Shown: positions 42,797-51,443 of the stretch, piece after piece
Position numbering within the stretch: position 1 is the stretch's first letter
Layout of the letters: every line of letters begins with the position of its first letter
Position numbers and translations under genes: made by a program
NCBI GenBank assembly: GCA_045602425.1
Contig: JAZSBO010000026.1
Span: 1 to 64,000, forward strand
Origin: RGIG9608 sp045602425
Lineage (GTDB): Bacteria; Bacteroidota; Bacteroidia; Bacteroidales; Paludibacteraceae
Length of the DNA: 64,000 nt
Direction of reading: 5' to 3'
Notes under the pieces: model-generated
What the model was told of the DNA's origin: nothing
Databases searched by the model: none
The model's input: only the letters and a program-made list of their open reading frames with translations

Positions 42797-42825
42797 GTTT
42801 TTTTCGACAAAAGAAAATACCTTTG
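42794..42825 (+). promoter_or_regulatory. Promoter of the restriction island
   Basis: TTTG (42794-42797), 20 bp, TACCTTTG (42818-42825): a full consensus match. It reads into the damaged Dam-type gene and on into the DpnI-type gene. Confidence 0.8.
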
Positions 42826-42845
42826 TGATAGAAATTATTTAACCA

Positions 42846-43595
42846 ATGAAAGCGAAACCATTTGTCAAATGGGTGGGCGGAAAGACGCAACTCATTGACC
42901 AACTCGAAGCGAAGCTTCCAGCTGACTTTGACCAATGGGAGAACGTCACTTACATTGAGCCTTTCGTAGGCGGAGGAGCAATGCTCTTCTATATGTTGCA
43001 GACACACTCCAATATTCAGTCGGCAGTCATTAGCGACATTAACGAAGATTTGACGACATGCTATAAAGTGGTCAAACACTCTCCACAACTTTTGGTTGAT
43101 TCTCTTGCTGAGATTCAAAAAGAGTACTACTCGTTGCGCTCAGAAGATAGCAGAAAGCAATTTTTCATGCTAATGCGTGCGGAGTTTAACACAAAAGCAC
43201 TTGACCCAATACGCAACACAACATTATTCTTTTTTCTCAATCGCACCTGCTTTAACGGTTTGTACCGAGTAAACAAATCAGGTTTGTTCAATGTGCCTTT
43301 TGGTCGCTACGAAACACCTATGATTTGTGACCCTAATACAATTTTTGCTGATAGCGAACTGCTGCAAAAGGTTGAGATTTTGACAGGCGACTATACTCAA
43401 ACTCTCAATCATGCACAAGGCAATTCATTCTTCTATTTTGACCCTCCTTATCGCCCGCTAAATGCTACAAGTAGTTTTAATGATTACACCAAAGAAGCAT
43501 TTAATGATTTGGCGCAAAAGCGATTGAAAGATTTTTGTGATCAAGTACAAGCCGCTGGTCATTATTTTATACTTCATCCTAATTATGAATTTTGA
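42846..43595 (+). pseudogene. Dam-type GATC methyltransferase, C-terminally truncated
   Basis: The DpnM/Dam-type D12-class N6-adenine methylase is clear: PFVKWVGGKTQL (SAM binding), YIEPFVGGGAM and the catalytic DPPY at 199-202. In intact relatives the protein goes on after this with a segment like YFxLSNSD and 30-40 more residues; here FIL is followed by HPNYEF and a stop. The DpnI-type gene starts inside the same 11 bases. The loss of the end of the fold makes an inactive enzyme likely. It retains a perfect promoter. Functional status needs a methylation test. Confidence 0.8.
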
Positions 43596-44355
43596 ATTTA
43601 ATACATCACTAATTGTTGGGTATCATAGTCCAACGCAAAAGGCACGTGTACTCACCGAAGATTGGCTTGGTAGAAACATGTATTGTCCTATCTGTGGTGA
43701 GCCTATACTAACGCATTTTGAAGCTAATCGTCCTGTGGCAGATTTTTATTGTAAAAATTGTCTATCAGAATACGAATTAAAGAGTAAAGAACGTATAAAA
43801 AAAGGTATTGGAGATAAAATTGTGGATGGTGAATTTCATACAATGATAGACCGAATAACTGCATGCAATAATCCTAATTTCTTTTTTTTGACGCATTACA
43901 ATAATATAGTTCGGAATCTAGTGTTAATTCCTAATCATTTTTTCGTGCCTTCTATCATTGAAAAACGCAAACCTCTATCAGAGAATGCACGTCGTGCTGG
44001 TTGGACAGGTTGCAACATAAATCTAACTTCTATTCCTCAATATGGAAAAATTTTTATAGTGCAAGATTCCAAAGAAATTGACCATAATATTGTTTTAGAT
44101 TCTTATAAAAAGATAAAAGCATTAAAAACGGACTCTCTCGAAAGTCGCGGTTGGTTAATCGATGTGTTACAATGTGTTGATAAATTAGGTAATGAATTTA
44201 CTTTAGATGAGATGTATTCGTTTACTAATTTTTTGCAACTCAAACATCCTGAGAATAATTTTGTACAACCTAAAATTAGGCAGCAATTACAATTGTTACG
44301 TGATAAAGGATTTGTAGAATTTACGAAAAGAGGACATTATAAAAAAATAAAATAA
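43585..44355 (+). CDS. dpnI: DpnI-type methyl-directed restriction endonuclease
   Basis: It aligns end to end with DpnI (254 aa) by memory: TQKARVLTEDWL near residue 16, a zinc site (YCPICGEP, then CKNC), NRPVADFYC, the catalytic D and E-x-K in VADFYC and YELKSK, NPNFFFLTHY, ARRAGWTGCN, and a C-terminal winged helix (IRQQLQLLRDKGFVEF) that reads methylated DNA. DpnI cuts GATC only when the adenine is methylated. The start at 43585 overlaps the end of the truncated Dam-type gene. It serves as defence against DNA from Dam-positive sources. Confidence 0.93.
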   Translation: MNFEFNTSLIVGYHSPTQKARVLTEDWLGRNMYCPICGEPILTHFEANRPVADFYCKNCLSEYELKSKERIKKGIGDKIVDGEFHTMIDRITACNNPNFFFLTHYNNIVRNLVLIPNHFFVPSIIEKRKPLSENARRAGWTGCNINLTSIPQYGKIFIVQDSKEIDHNIVLDSYKKIKALKTDSLESRGWLIDVLQCVDKLGNEFTLDEMYSFTNFLQLKHPENNFVQPKIRQQLQLLRDKGFVEFTKRGHYKKIK

Positions 44356-44690
44356 TGAACGAATATATTTTTTATACAACAGAAGGATATACATATCCAC
44401 CAAAAGAGGATATGGAAATTGAAAATTGCCAGGTTTTAGGTAGAGCATATGGAGAAACTGCAAAAGAAGCTAAAGTAAATCTTTTGCAGAGATGTCCATG
44501 GATTCAAGAAAGTGGGTTTGACATTGAAGAAATTATTTGTAAACAACTATTAAATGATGAGACTAAAGAAGATATTCGTACTATCGTTCAATATCTTTTC
44601 GTGGATGAACATCGACATTTTTATGAATCAGAAGAGCCAAGCGACCATATTTACCACACACTTCTTCGTTTGAAAGAAGCTTGTAATTAA
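44355..44690 (+). CDS. Small protein downstream of the DpnI-type gene, 111 aa
   Basis: The ATG overlaps the stop of the DpnI-type gene (TAATG). The start, MNEYIFYTTEGYTYPPKEDM then ENCQVLGRAYG and NLLQRCPWIQESGF, is a pattern of small acidic proteins of Bacteroidetes. In the pneumococcal DpnI cassette a second gene (dpnD) of unknown function follows the nuclease; this gene is in that position, but I cannot show homology. Confidence 0.6.
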   Translation: MNEYIFYTTEGYTYPPKEDMEIENCQVLGRAYGETAKEAKVNLLQRCPWIQESGFDIEEIICKQLLNDETKEDIRTIVQYLFVDEHRHFYESEEPSDHIYHTLLRLKEACN

Positions 44691-44705
44691 ATAGAGTTTA
44701 CTATC

Positions 44706-45749
44706 ATGAATGAGATTATTAAAATAGACAAAATTCTTTTAGACAATCTATGCAGCATCATTGACAAAGCTCGCCAGCAAGTAGCGGTTTCAGTCAGTAA
44801 TACTATGACTATGATGTATTGGCATATAGGAGATACTATTCACACTTATGTTCTTGAAGGACAGCGAGCCGCGTATGGTCAGCAAATTGTGTCGACGCTG
44901 TCGACCAAATTGACTGAATTATACGGAAAAGACTTTACTGATCGCAATTTGCGTAGAATGATACAATTCTCACAAGCATTCCCAAAAGTAGAAATAGTGT
45001 CGACACTATCGACCAAATTGTATTGGAGTCATTTTATGGAAGTCTTGCCGCTCAAAGATAACTTAGCACGCGAGTTTTATGTTACTATGGCAGCAAGCGA
45101 ACATTGGAGTGTAAAGCGACTGCGAAAAGAAATAGATAGCATGCTATTCGAACGTACCATTATCAGCCGCAAACCAGAAGACTTTATCCGTGCCGAATTG
45201 GCTACCCTCCGAGATGACAATAGATTGTCACCTGATTTAGTCTTCAAGAACCCTTACTTTCTTGATTTTACAGGTCTGACGGGATTTTATCAAGAGCGAG
45301 ATTTAGAAGACATGTTACTTAATGGCATTCAGCAATTCTTAATGGAGTTAGGTAGTGGATTTACTTTTGTTGAACGGCAAAAACGAATGATTATAGACGG
45401 AGAAGATTTTCGACTAGACTTGCTATTCTATCACCGCAAATTACATCGCCTCATAGCGATAGACCTTAAGCGAACACGCTTCAAACCTGCTTACAAGGGG
45501 CAAATGGAACTATATTTACGTTACTTAGACAAACATGAACGAAACGAAGGAGAAGAGTCTCCCCTGGGTTTATTACTTTGTGCAGAAGGTAGTAATGAAC
45601 AGATAGAACTGCTTCAGTTAGAAGATTCTGGTATCAAAGTAGCGCAATACTATACAGAATTACCGCCCAAAGAATTGTTACAAGAGCAGCTCCGAAAGCA
45701 GATATCAACTGCTCGTCTTCGTGTTGATAACAAGGAAAAAGAAGACTAA
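44706..45749 (+). CDS. DUF1016 (YhcG) PD-(D/E)XK nuclease-domain protein
   Basis: The N-terminal DUF1016 region (MMYWHIGDTIHTYVL; FTDRNLRRMIQFSQAFP) and the C-terminal PDDEXK domain (RLDLLFYHRKLHRLIAIDLK) match the YhcG family, often found with restriction genes. The likely catalytic residues are the Asp in FRLDLLFY and D-x-K in IDLK. An odd eight-residue phrase VSTLSTKL occurs twice (around 60 and 100). It follows the 111-residue gene by 15 bases. Its role is probably DNA cleavage in a defence island. Confidence 0.88.
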   Translation: MNEIIKIDKILLDNLCSIIDKARQQVAVSVSNTMTMMYWHIGDTIHTYVLEGQRAAYGQQIVSTLSTKLTELYGKDFTDRNLRRMIQFSQAFPKVEIVSTLSTKLYWSHFMEVLPLKDNLAREFYVTMAASEHWSVKRLRKEIDSMLFERTIISRKPEDFIRAELATLRDDNRLSPDLVFKNPYFLDFTGLTGFYQERDLEDMLLNGIQQFLMELGSGFTFVERQKRMIIDGEDFRLDLLFYHRKLHRLIAIDLKRTRFKPAYKGQMELYLRYLDKHERNEGEESPLGLLLCAEGSNEQIELLQLEDSGIKVAQYYTELPPKELLQEQLRKQISTARLRVDNKEKED

Positions 45750-45751
45750 TC

Positions 45752-45964
45752 ATATTCAAACTAACCAAAAAAGGATTCCAAATTTGGACGGCACAAGCAT
45801 TGCAAGACTTGGGCTTTAGCGCAGAAAACGCACCATATTATGCGGTATTGCGTTTTGATTCAAGTAAAACTATATCTTACGACCAAGAAATCCAACTCCA
45901 ACAGCGTGCATACACCAATGTGGCAAAAATTCGCCCATTGAGTGATTTTTTAGGAATAAAGTAA
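45752..45964 (+). pseudogene. Orphan C-terminal gene fragment
   Basis: A 70-codon open stretch with good coding character (GFQIWTAQALQDLGFSAENA, then PYYAVLRFD) and no start codon directly follows the DUF1016 stop. It ends in TAA at 45962. It looks like the last part of a larger protein whose 5' end was replaced, consistent with gene turnover in this island. I do not recognise the parent family; it could be a restriction or methylase subunit. Confidence 0.6.
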
Positions 45965-45978
45965 TGTTCTAAATTTCC

Positions 45979-46009
45979 GTTGATTTTTTCGGCTTTTATA
46001 TTATTTTTG
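45979..46009 (+). promoter_or_regulatory. Promoter of Na/Pi cotransporter copy 2
   Basis: GTTG (45979-45982), 19 bp, TATTTTTG (46002-46009), near consensus, 24 bases before the ATG at 46033. Confidence 0.65.
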
Positions 46010-46032
46010 CACCTAAATCAATTTTTTATTTC

Positions 46033-47847
46033 ATGAACTACGGATTACTCGATCTATTTACCTTAATTGGTTCGGTAGGACTCTTCCTCTTTGGAATGAA
46101 GCTGATGAGTGAAGGTCTACAAAAAGCAGCAGGAGACAAGTTAAGAAACATTTTGGCGTTGATGACCAACAATCGTATTGTTGGTGCTTTGACAGGTATT
46201 CTTATTACTGCATTGGTACAATCGTCGTCGGCTACAACGGTGATGATTGTCAGCTTTGTAAATGCAGGTCTACTTTCACTTAGTCAATCAATGGCTGTAA
46301 TTATGGGAGCCAACGTAGGTACTACCGCCACGGCTTGGATTATCTCATTGTTTGGATTCAAAGTCAACATTGCATCTTTAGCAATTCCGCTTATTGGCTT
46401 TGGCGTTCCTTTGCTTTTTAGTAGCAAAAATGTATATAAAAGTTGGGGCGAATTTCTTATTGGCTTTGCACTTTTATTTCTTGGGTTGGAATATTTAAAT
46501 GGTTCGGTGCCTGATTTGAAAGCAAACCCTGAAATTTTTGCTACTCTGCAACGTTACACTACTTTTGGCTATGCTTCAGTTTTGTTGTTTGCATTCATCG
46601 GTTTGGTTTTTACCATGATCGTGCAATCGTCGTCGGCTACAGTAGCTTTTGTACTTATCATTTGTAGCAAAGGTTGGGTTCCTTTTGAAATTGCAGCAGC
46701 AATGATTCTTGGTAGTAACATTGGCACTTGTATCACTCCGTTAATTGCTTCTATTTCGGGTAATATTTGGGCAAAACGTGCTGCACTTGGGCATTTGCTT
46801 TTCAATGTTTTAGGCTCTATCTGGGTGTTTGTGCTTTATTATCCGTTTGTAAAATTAATTATATGGATTTCTACTTCACTTGCAGGAAACCCAGAAGATT
46901 TGATGCACTTTATTAATAACACCGACCCTGCAATTGTGGAGAGTTTGAACAATAAAAGTTTGGACTTATTGAATGCCGACAACCAAGCAATGATGACAAA
47001 CTTTGCCAATATGCAATACTACGTTTCATTTGGGTTGTCAATTTTCCACACAGTGTTCAATCTAATTAATATTCTTATTATGATTTGGTTTACAAAAACT
47101 TACGTTTATATTGTTACCAAATTAACTCCTCAAAAATCGAGCGAAGAAGACAAAGTCTCTCATTTAAAGTTTATCTCTACAGGAATGCTTTCTACCGCAG
47201 AATTATCTATTCTGCAAGCACACAAAGAAATTGTACTATTTACAGAACGTGTGCAAAAAATGTTTTCTTTGGTGAAAGATTTGTACAACGAACCCCGTGA
47301 AAATGATGTTGAATTTACAAAGAAATTCTCACGAATACAGAAATACGAAGATATTTCAGACAACATTGAGGTGGAAATAGCAACCTATCTTTCAAAAGTT
47401 GCTGATGGTCGTTTAAGTGATGAAAGTAAGCACGAGATTCAGATGAAAATGCGTATTATTTCCGAAATTGAGAGTGTAGCGGATAGTTGTTTCAATTTAG
47501 CACGAACGATTCAACGTCGCAATAATCTTGAAAACCAATTTACGGATAGCATCAATGAAAATATCAAATTAATGTTTAAACTTATAGATCAAGCATTAGA
47601 TCAAATGCATTCAATTATGGAAATGTCAACGCCACAATTCTCTGATGTTGTAAAAACAAAGAACATAGAAAGTGAAATTAACAATTTCCGTAACCAGTTA
47701 AAAACACAAAACATTAACGACGTAAATGATGGAAAATATCTTTACGGAACAAGTGTTGTTTACATGGATTTGATTGCTGAGTGCGAAAAAATGGGCGACT
47801 ATATAGTGAATGTGGTGGAAGCTGAAGCAGATACAAAAATAAGTTAA
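46033..47847 (+). CDS. Na/Pi cotransporter family protein with PhoU-like domain (copy 2)
   Basis: It has the same two QSSSATT-type repeats (LVQSSSATTVMIVSF and IVQSSSATVAFVLII) and C-terminal PhoU-like domain (SRIQKYEDISDNIEVEIATY) as the gene at 41042, and a longer loop near residues 285-320. The protein has 604 residues against 567. Similarity is strong along the whole length, so the two arose by duplication. It starts the transcript that continues into the DUF1599 gene 2 bases downstream. Confidence 0.92.
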   Translation: MNYGLLDLFTLIGSVGLFLFGMKLMSEGLQKAAGDKLRNILALMTNNRIVGALTGILITALVQSSSATTVMIVSFVNAGLLSLSQSMAVIMGANVGTTATAWIISLFGFKVNIASLAIPLIGFGVPLLFSSKNVYKSWGEFLIGFALLFLGLEYLNGSVPDLKANPEIFATLQRYTTFGYASVLLFAFIGLVFTMIVQSSSATVAFVLIICSKGWVPFEIAAAMILGSNIGTCITPLIASISGNIWAKRAALGHLLFNVLGSIWVFVLYYPFVKLIIWISTSLAGNPEDLMHFINNTDPAIVESLNNKSLDLLNADNQAMMTNFANMQYYVSFGLSIFHTVFNLINILIMIWFTKTYVYIVTKLTPQKSSEEDKVSHLKFISTGMLSTAELSILQAHKEIVLFTERVQKMFSLVKDLYNEPRENDVEFTKKFSRIQKYEDISDNIEVEIATYLSKVADGRLSDESKHEIQMKMRIISEIESVADSCFNLARTIQRRNNLENQFTDSINENIKLMFKLIDQALDQMHSIMEMSTPQFSDVVKTKNIESEINNFRNQLKTQNINDVNDGKYLYGTSVVYMDLIAECEKMGDYIVNVVEAEADTKIS

Positions 47848-47849
47848 CT

Positions 47850-48404
47850 ATGACTACTGAAGAACAATTTGATTATGCGTTGAGTGAATGTCGTCAGATT
47901 TTTGAGAAGAAACTGAAAGATTATGGTGCGTCGTGGCGTTTGTTGCGTCCGCAGAGCATAACCGATCAACTTTTTATCAAAGCTAAACGCATCCGACAAC
48001 TCGAAACTACAGGTGTGAATTTGGTGGGTGACGACATTTACAGCGAACTGATGGCAATTGTCAATTATGGCATTGTTGCTCTTATTCAGTTGGAACTTGG
48101 TTTTGCTGATACTACCGATATTAGTAACGAAAAAGCTCTTGCCCTTTACAACAAATTTGCAGTAAAAGCAAAACAATTGATGATGGCAAAAAACCATGAC
48201 TACGACGAGGCATGGCGTGGAATGCGAGTTACTTCGTACACCGATTTTATCCTTACAAAAATTTGTCGCAACAAAGAGATTGAGGATAACGATGGGAAAA
48301 CTCTCGTGTCAGAAGGCGTTGAAGGGAACTACTTCGATATGGTGAATTATGCTGTTTTCGGATTAATAAAGAAAAATGAAGAAAAAATCAAAAAACAAGC
48401 ATAG
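47850..48404 (+). CDS. DUF1599 nucleotide-pyrophosphohydrolase-like protein
   Basis: Two related halves (KLKDYGASWRLLRPQSITDQ and KNHDYDEAWRGMRVTSYTD) with the same E/D-rich helices are the DUF1599 double repeat, thought to relate to MazG-type nucleotide hydrolases. At 184 residues it is full length. Two bases separate it from the transporter, and it overlaps the next gene by 29 bases, a conserved order in Bacteroidales before tpiA. Confidence 0.88.
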   Translation: MTTEEQFDYALSECRQIFEKKLKDYGASWRLLRPQSITDQLFIKAKRIRQLETTGVNLVGDDIYSELMAIVNYGIVALIQLELGFADTTDISNEKALALYNKFAVKAKQLMMAKNHDYDEAWRGMRVTSYTDFILTKICRNKEIEDNDGKTLVSEGVEGNYFDMVNYAVFGLIKKNEEKIKKQA

Positions 48405-49551
48405 CAAGAAATTTGCAAGCATCTTTGTGCGTATTTTTTGCCAAGTGATCTTAGGAATAAGTTTCGCTTTTTCGGGTTTTGTAAAGGCAATTGACCCTTT
48501 GGGTTCTACCTACAAAATAGAAGATTATCTCACTGCTTTTGGACTATTCTTCGACAATTTCGCTTTTTTGGCATTTCCTGCAAGTATTCTGTTGGCGGCT
48601 GTAGAATTCACTATGGGTGTAAATTTCTTGTTTGGAGCCAATATCAAACTAACCAAATGGATAGCATTACTCTTTATGTTAGTAATGACTCCGCTGACGC
48701 TTTACATTGCTCTTGAAAATCCAGTTACTGACTGTGGCTGTTTTGGAGATGCCATAGTGTTGAGCAACTGGGCAACGTTTTGGAAAAACATTGTTTTTTC
48801 TGTTTTTGTTTTGTTGCTGTTTATTGTGCCAAAATTCTCAAAAGACATTTATTATAACTATCAAAAGTGGACAATTACATCGGTTGCGTTTATAGCTTCG
48901 GTAGCGATTTCTATTTATTGTTACAACCATTTGCCACTAATCGATTTTCGACCTTACAAAATAGGAACCGATATCATAGAAAGTATGGAAATTCCTGCTG
49001 ATGCCGAAGCCGATGTTTACGAAACAACTTTCATTTACGCAAAAGATGGCGTTGAAAAAGAATTTACACTTGCTGACTTTCCCGACGAAAACGATGGTTG
49101 GATATTTATAGAACAGAAAACAACTTTGGTGAAAAAAGGCTACGAACCTCCTATTCATGATTTTTCGATGACGAACAATATGGGCGACGACATTACTTAC
49201 AATGTGCTCGAGAAAGAAGGATTCACTTTTCTACTCATTGCCTATGATGTAAACAAATCCGAATACAAATTTGCGGAAAAGGTAAACGAAATTCATCAAT
49301 TGGCTCAATTTAGCGGAATCGATTTTTACGCTTTAACAGCTTCGGTTGATGAAGATATTGAAACTTTTTGCCAAGCTACAAATGCAACTTACGAATGGTG
49401 CAAAACTGACCCTATTACGCTCAAAACCATCATCAGAGCAAATCCGGGTTTGGTGTTGATAAAAGATGGAATTATAGTTGGCAAATGGAACAGCCGAGAT
49501 ATTCCATCGGCAAAAGAAATGCAAGAAAAATTTTTATTACAAAATAACTAA
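48376..49551 (+). CDS. BT_3928-type DoxX/MauE-like membrane protein
   Basis: Four membrane helices in the first 190 residues resemble DoxX/MauE proteins, with a Cys pair (DCGCFGD, near residue 115) typical of redox partners. The C-terminal half is a periplasmic thioredoxin-like domain without an obvious CxxC. It is conserved upstream of tpiA in Bacteroidales. It may take part in redox or lipid-linked processes; the role is not established. Confidence 0.85.
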   Translation: MKKKSKNKHSKKFASIFVRIFCQVILGISFAFSGFVKAIDPLGSTYKIEDYLTAFGLFFDNFAFLAFPASILLAAVEFTMGVNFLFGANIKLTKWIALLFMLVMTPLTLYIALENPVTDCGCFGDAIVLSNWATFWKNIVFSVFVLLLFIVPKFSKDIYYNYQKWTITSVAFIASVAISIYCYNHLPLIDFRPYKIGTDIIESMEIPADAEADVYETTFIYAKDGVEKEFTLADFPDENDGWIFIEQKTTLVKKGYEPPIHDFSMTNNMGDDITYNVLEKEGFTFLLIAYDVNKSEYKFAEKVNEIHQLAQFSGIDFYALTASVDEDIETFCQATNATYEWCKTDPITLKTIIRANPGLVLIKDGIIVGKWNSRDIPSAKEMQEKFLLQNN

Positions 49552-49566
49552 ATATATAAATTGAGT

Positions 49567-50316
49567 ATGAGAAAAAACATTGTAGCAGGTAACTGGAAAA
49601 TGAACAAAAACCTGCAAGAAGGCGTAGCTTTGGCTACTGAATTGAAAGAAATAGTTTCTAACCCAAATTGCGAAGTGATTATTGGTACTCCATTCATTCA
49701 CTTGGCTACAGTGAGCGAATTGCTTAAAGACAGCGTGATTAAAGTTTCTGCCGAAAACTGTGCCGACAAAGCTTCCGGTGCTTACACTGGCGAAGTTTCT
49801 GCCGAAATGGTAAAATCAACTGGTGCAGAATATTGCATTCTTGGTCATAGCGAACGTCGTGCTTACTATGGCGAAACTTACGAAATTCTTAAAGAAAAAG
49901 TTCAACTTGCTTTGGCTAACGATTTGAAACCTATTTTCTGCATTGGTGAAGTGAAAGAAGAACGCGAAGCTGGCAAACAAAACGAAGTGGTAAAAGCTCA
50001 ACTCGAAGGTTCTGTGTTCAACCTTTCGGCTGAAGATTTCGGAAAAATCGTGTTGGCTTACGAACCAGTTTGGGCTATTGGTACAGGCTTGACAGCTACT
50101 CCAGAACAAGCACAAGAAATTCACGCTTATATTCGTGGTTTGGTGGCTGAAAAATATGGCAACGAAGTGGCTGATAATTGCACTATTCTTTATGGTGGAA
50201 GCTGTAACGCTAAAAATGCAGCAGGCTTGTTTGCAAACCCAGACATCGATGGTGGACTTATCGGTGGTGCTTCACTCAAAGCAGAAGACTTCAAAGCGAT
50301 TATCGACGCATTCTAA
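49567..50316 (+). CDS. tpiA: Triosephosphate isomerase
   Basis: This enzyme interconverts dihydroxyacetone phosphate and glyceraldehyde 3-phosphate in glycolysis. It has NWKMNK with the catalytic Lys, the His of ILGHSERR, the Glu in AYEPVWAIGTG, and YGGSCNAKNA. At 249 residues it is typical. Codon use is less A/T-biased than in neighbours, fitting high expression. The start is at the ATG at 49567. It ends in a terminator before convergent apbE. Confidence 0.97.
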   Translation: MRKNIVAGNWKMNKNLQEGVALATELKEIVSNPNCEVIIGTPFIHLATVSELLKDSVIKVSAENCADKASGAYTGEVSAEMVKSTGAEYCILGHSERRAYYGETYEILKEKVQLALANDLKPIFCIGEVKEEREAGKQNEVVKAQLEGSVFNLSAEDFGKIVLAYEPVWAIGTGLTATPEQAQEIHAYIRGLVAEKYGNEVADNCTILYGGSCNAKNAAGLFANPDIDGGLIGGASLKAEDFKAIIDAF

Positions 50317-50337
50317 TTTTAGAATATTTGATAAATG

Positions 50338-50372
50338 AAGGAAGAATCCGTTTCAAGGTTCTTCCTTTTTTT
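50338..50372 (+). terminator. Terminator of tpiA
   Basis: A 9-bp perfect stem AAGGAAGAA/TTCTTCCTT with a 12-base loop and a T run. Confidence 0.85.
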
Positions 50373-50381
50373 GTACACAAA

Positions 50382-50415
50382 AAATAGAGGAACTCAAATT
50401 TGAGTTCCTCTATTT
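50382..50415. terminator. Perfect 34-bp palindrome between convergent genes
   Basis: Two 17-base arms (AAATAGAGGAACTCAAA and its complement) meet without spacer. It lies between tpiA (+) and apbE (-) and is A/T-flanked on both sides, so it can stop transcription in both directions. Confidence 0.8.
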
Positions 50416-50432
50416 CCATAATAGCTGTTTAC

Positions 50433-51443
50433 TTATTTCTTAATATACTTTTCAAAACCTGAAGAAAAAACTGTTTTTAGCGAATCGCCATCACTATAGA
50501 TAAAATATCCGTCGATGGTAGAGTCGCTTTCGCAAAGATTCAACGCCTCTTTTACACCTAGCACCATACACGCCGTAGCCAATGCATCGGCATGCATACA
50601 CGAGCGAGCTACAATAGTTGCACTCAACAAGTTATGATCAACGGGATAACCCGTGCGAGGGTCTATCGTATGCGAATATTTTTTCCCATCACGATAATAA
50701 AATTGGCGATAATTACCCGATGTTGCCATTGCCATATCGGTTATTTGTAATATTTGTTGTATATCGTTTGTTGGCAGAGGGTTTTCATCTGGTTTGCTAA
50801 TACCTACACTCCAAGCATTCCCCTTACTATTTTTACCACGGCAAACGATCTCTCCGCCTATTTCTACCAAATAATTTTCACATCCTGCTCGCGATAATAA
50901 ATCTGCTATAATATCTACCGAATAACCTTTTGCAATAGCTCCTGCATCAAGCATTATTCGTGCGTCATCTTTATAAATAGTATGATCGTTCAACGCTATT
51001 TTTCGATAGCCAACAAATGCCAGTATGCTGTCTATCTGTTCGTCAGACGGGAACTGTGAAGAACGAAACCCAAATCCCCATACATTAACCAACGGAGCAA
51101 CCGTAATATCAAAAGCACCACCCGAAAGTTCCGAAATTACAAATGCTTCATTATACATCGCCTCGAACAATGTATCTGTCAAGACATATTTGTTTCGATT
51201 AATTTTAGATATAACAGAAGTTGTATCAAAAACAGAAAGCGATTTCTCAAAACGTCGCATTTCAGCCTCTATTGAATCTTTCAAATCAATACCTTCAGGA
51301 TGAAGATAGGTAACATGATAATATGTTCCGTGAATTTTCCCGTTGTTAGTAATATAAGGCAACTTTGATTTTTTTGTAGGAATCAAGAAAAAAATCAAAG
51401 CTATCAACGCTAAAAAAAGTGCTATATATTTTCGATTTTTCAT
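50433..51443 (-). CDS. apbE: FAD:protein FMN transferase
   Basis: ApbE attaches FMN to a Thr/Ser of target proteins such as Rnf/Nqr subunits in the periplasm. A membrane/signal segment (about residues 8-23) is followed by ApbE marks: GGAFDITVAPLVNVWGFG, DAGAIAKGYSVD, VEIGGEIVCRG, and HTIDPRTGYPV. Length 336 is typical. The upstream glycosyltransferase gene ends 4 bases into it (overlap 51440-51443). Confidence 0.95.
   Translation of the reverse strand: MKNRKYIALFLALIALIFFLIPTKKSKLPYITNNGKIHGTYYHVTYLHPEGIDLKDSIEAEMRRFEKSLSVFDTTSVISKINRNKYVLTDTLFEAMYNEAFVISELSGGAFDITVAPLVNVWGFGFRSSQFPSDEQIDSILAFVGYRKIALNDHTIYKDDARIMLDAGAIAKGYSVDIIADLLSRAGCENYLVEIGGEIVCRGKNSKGNAWSVGISKPDENPLPTNDIQQILQITDMAMATSGNYRQFYYRDGKKYSHTIDPRTGYPVDHNLLSATIVARSCMHADALATACMVLGVKEALNLCESDSTIDGYFIYSDGDSLKTVFSSGFEKYIKK

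Noticed and set aside
44880..45020. Repeated VSTLSTKL phrase and GTCGAC sites in the DUF1016 gene as a possible inserted repeat.
   Set aside because: Only two imperfect copies within a normal-length gene; other DUF1016 proteins vary here, so no mobile repeat is implied.
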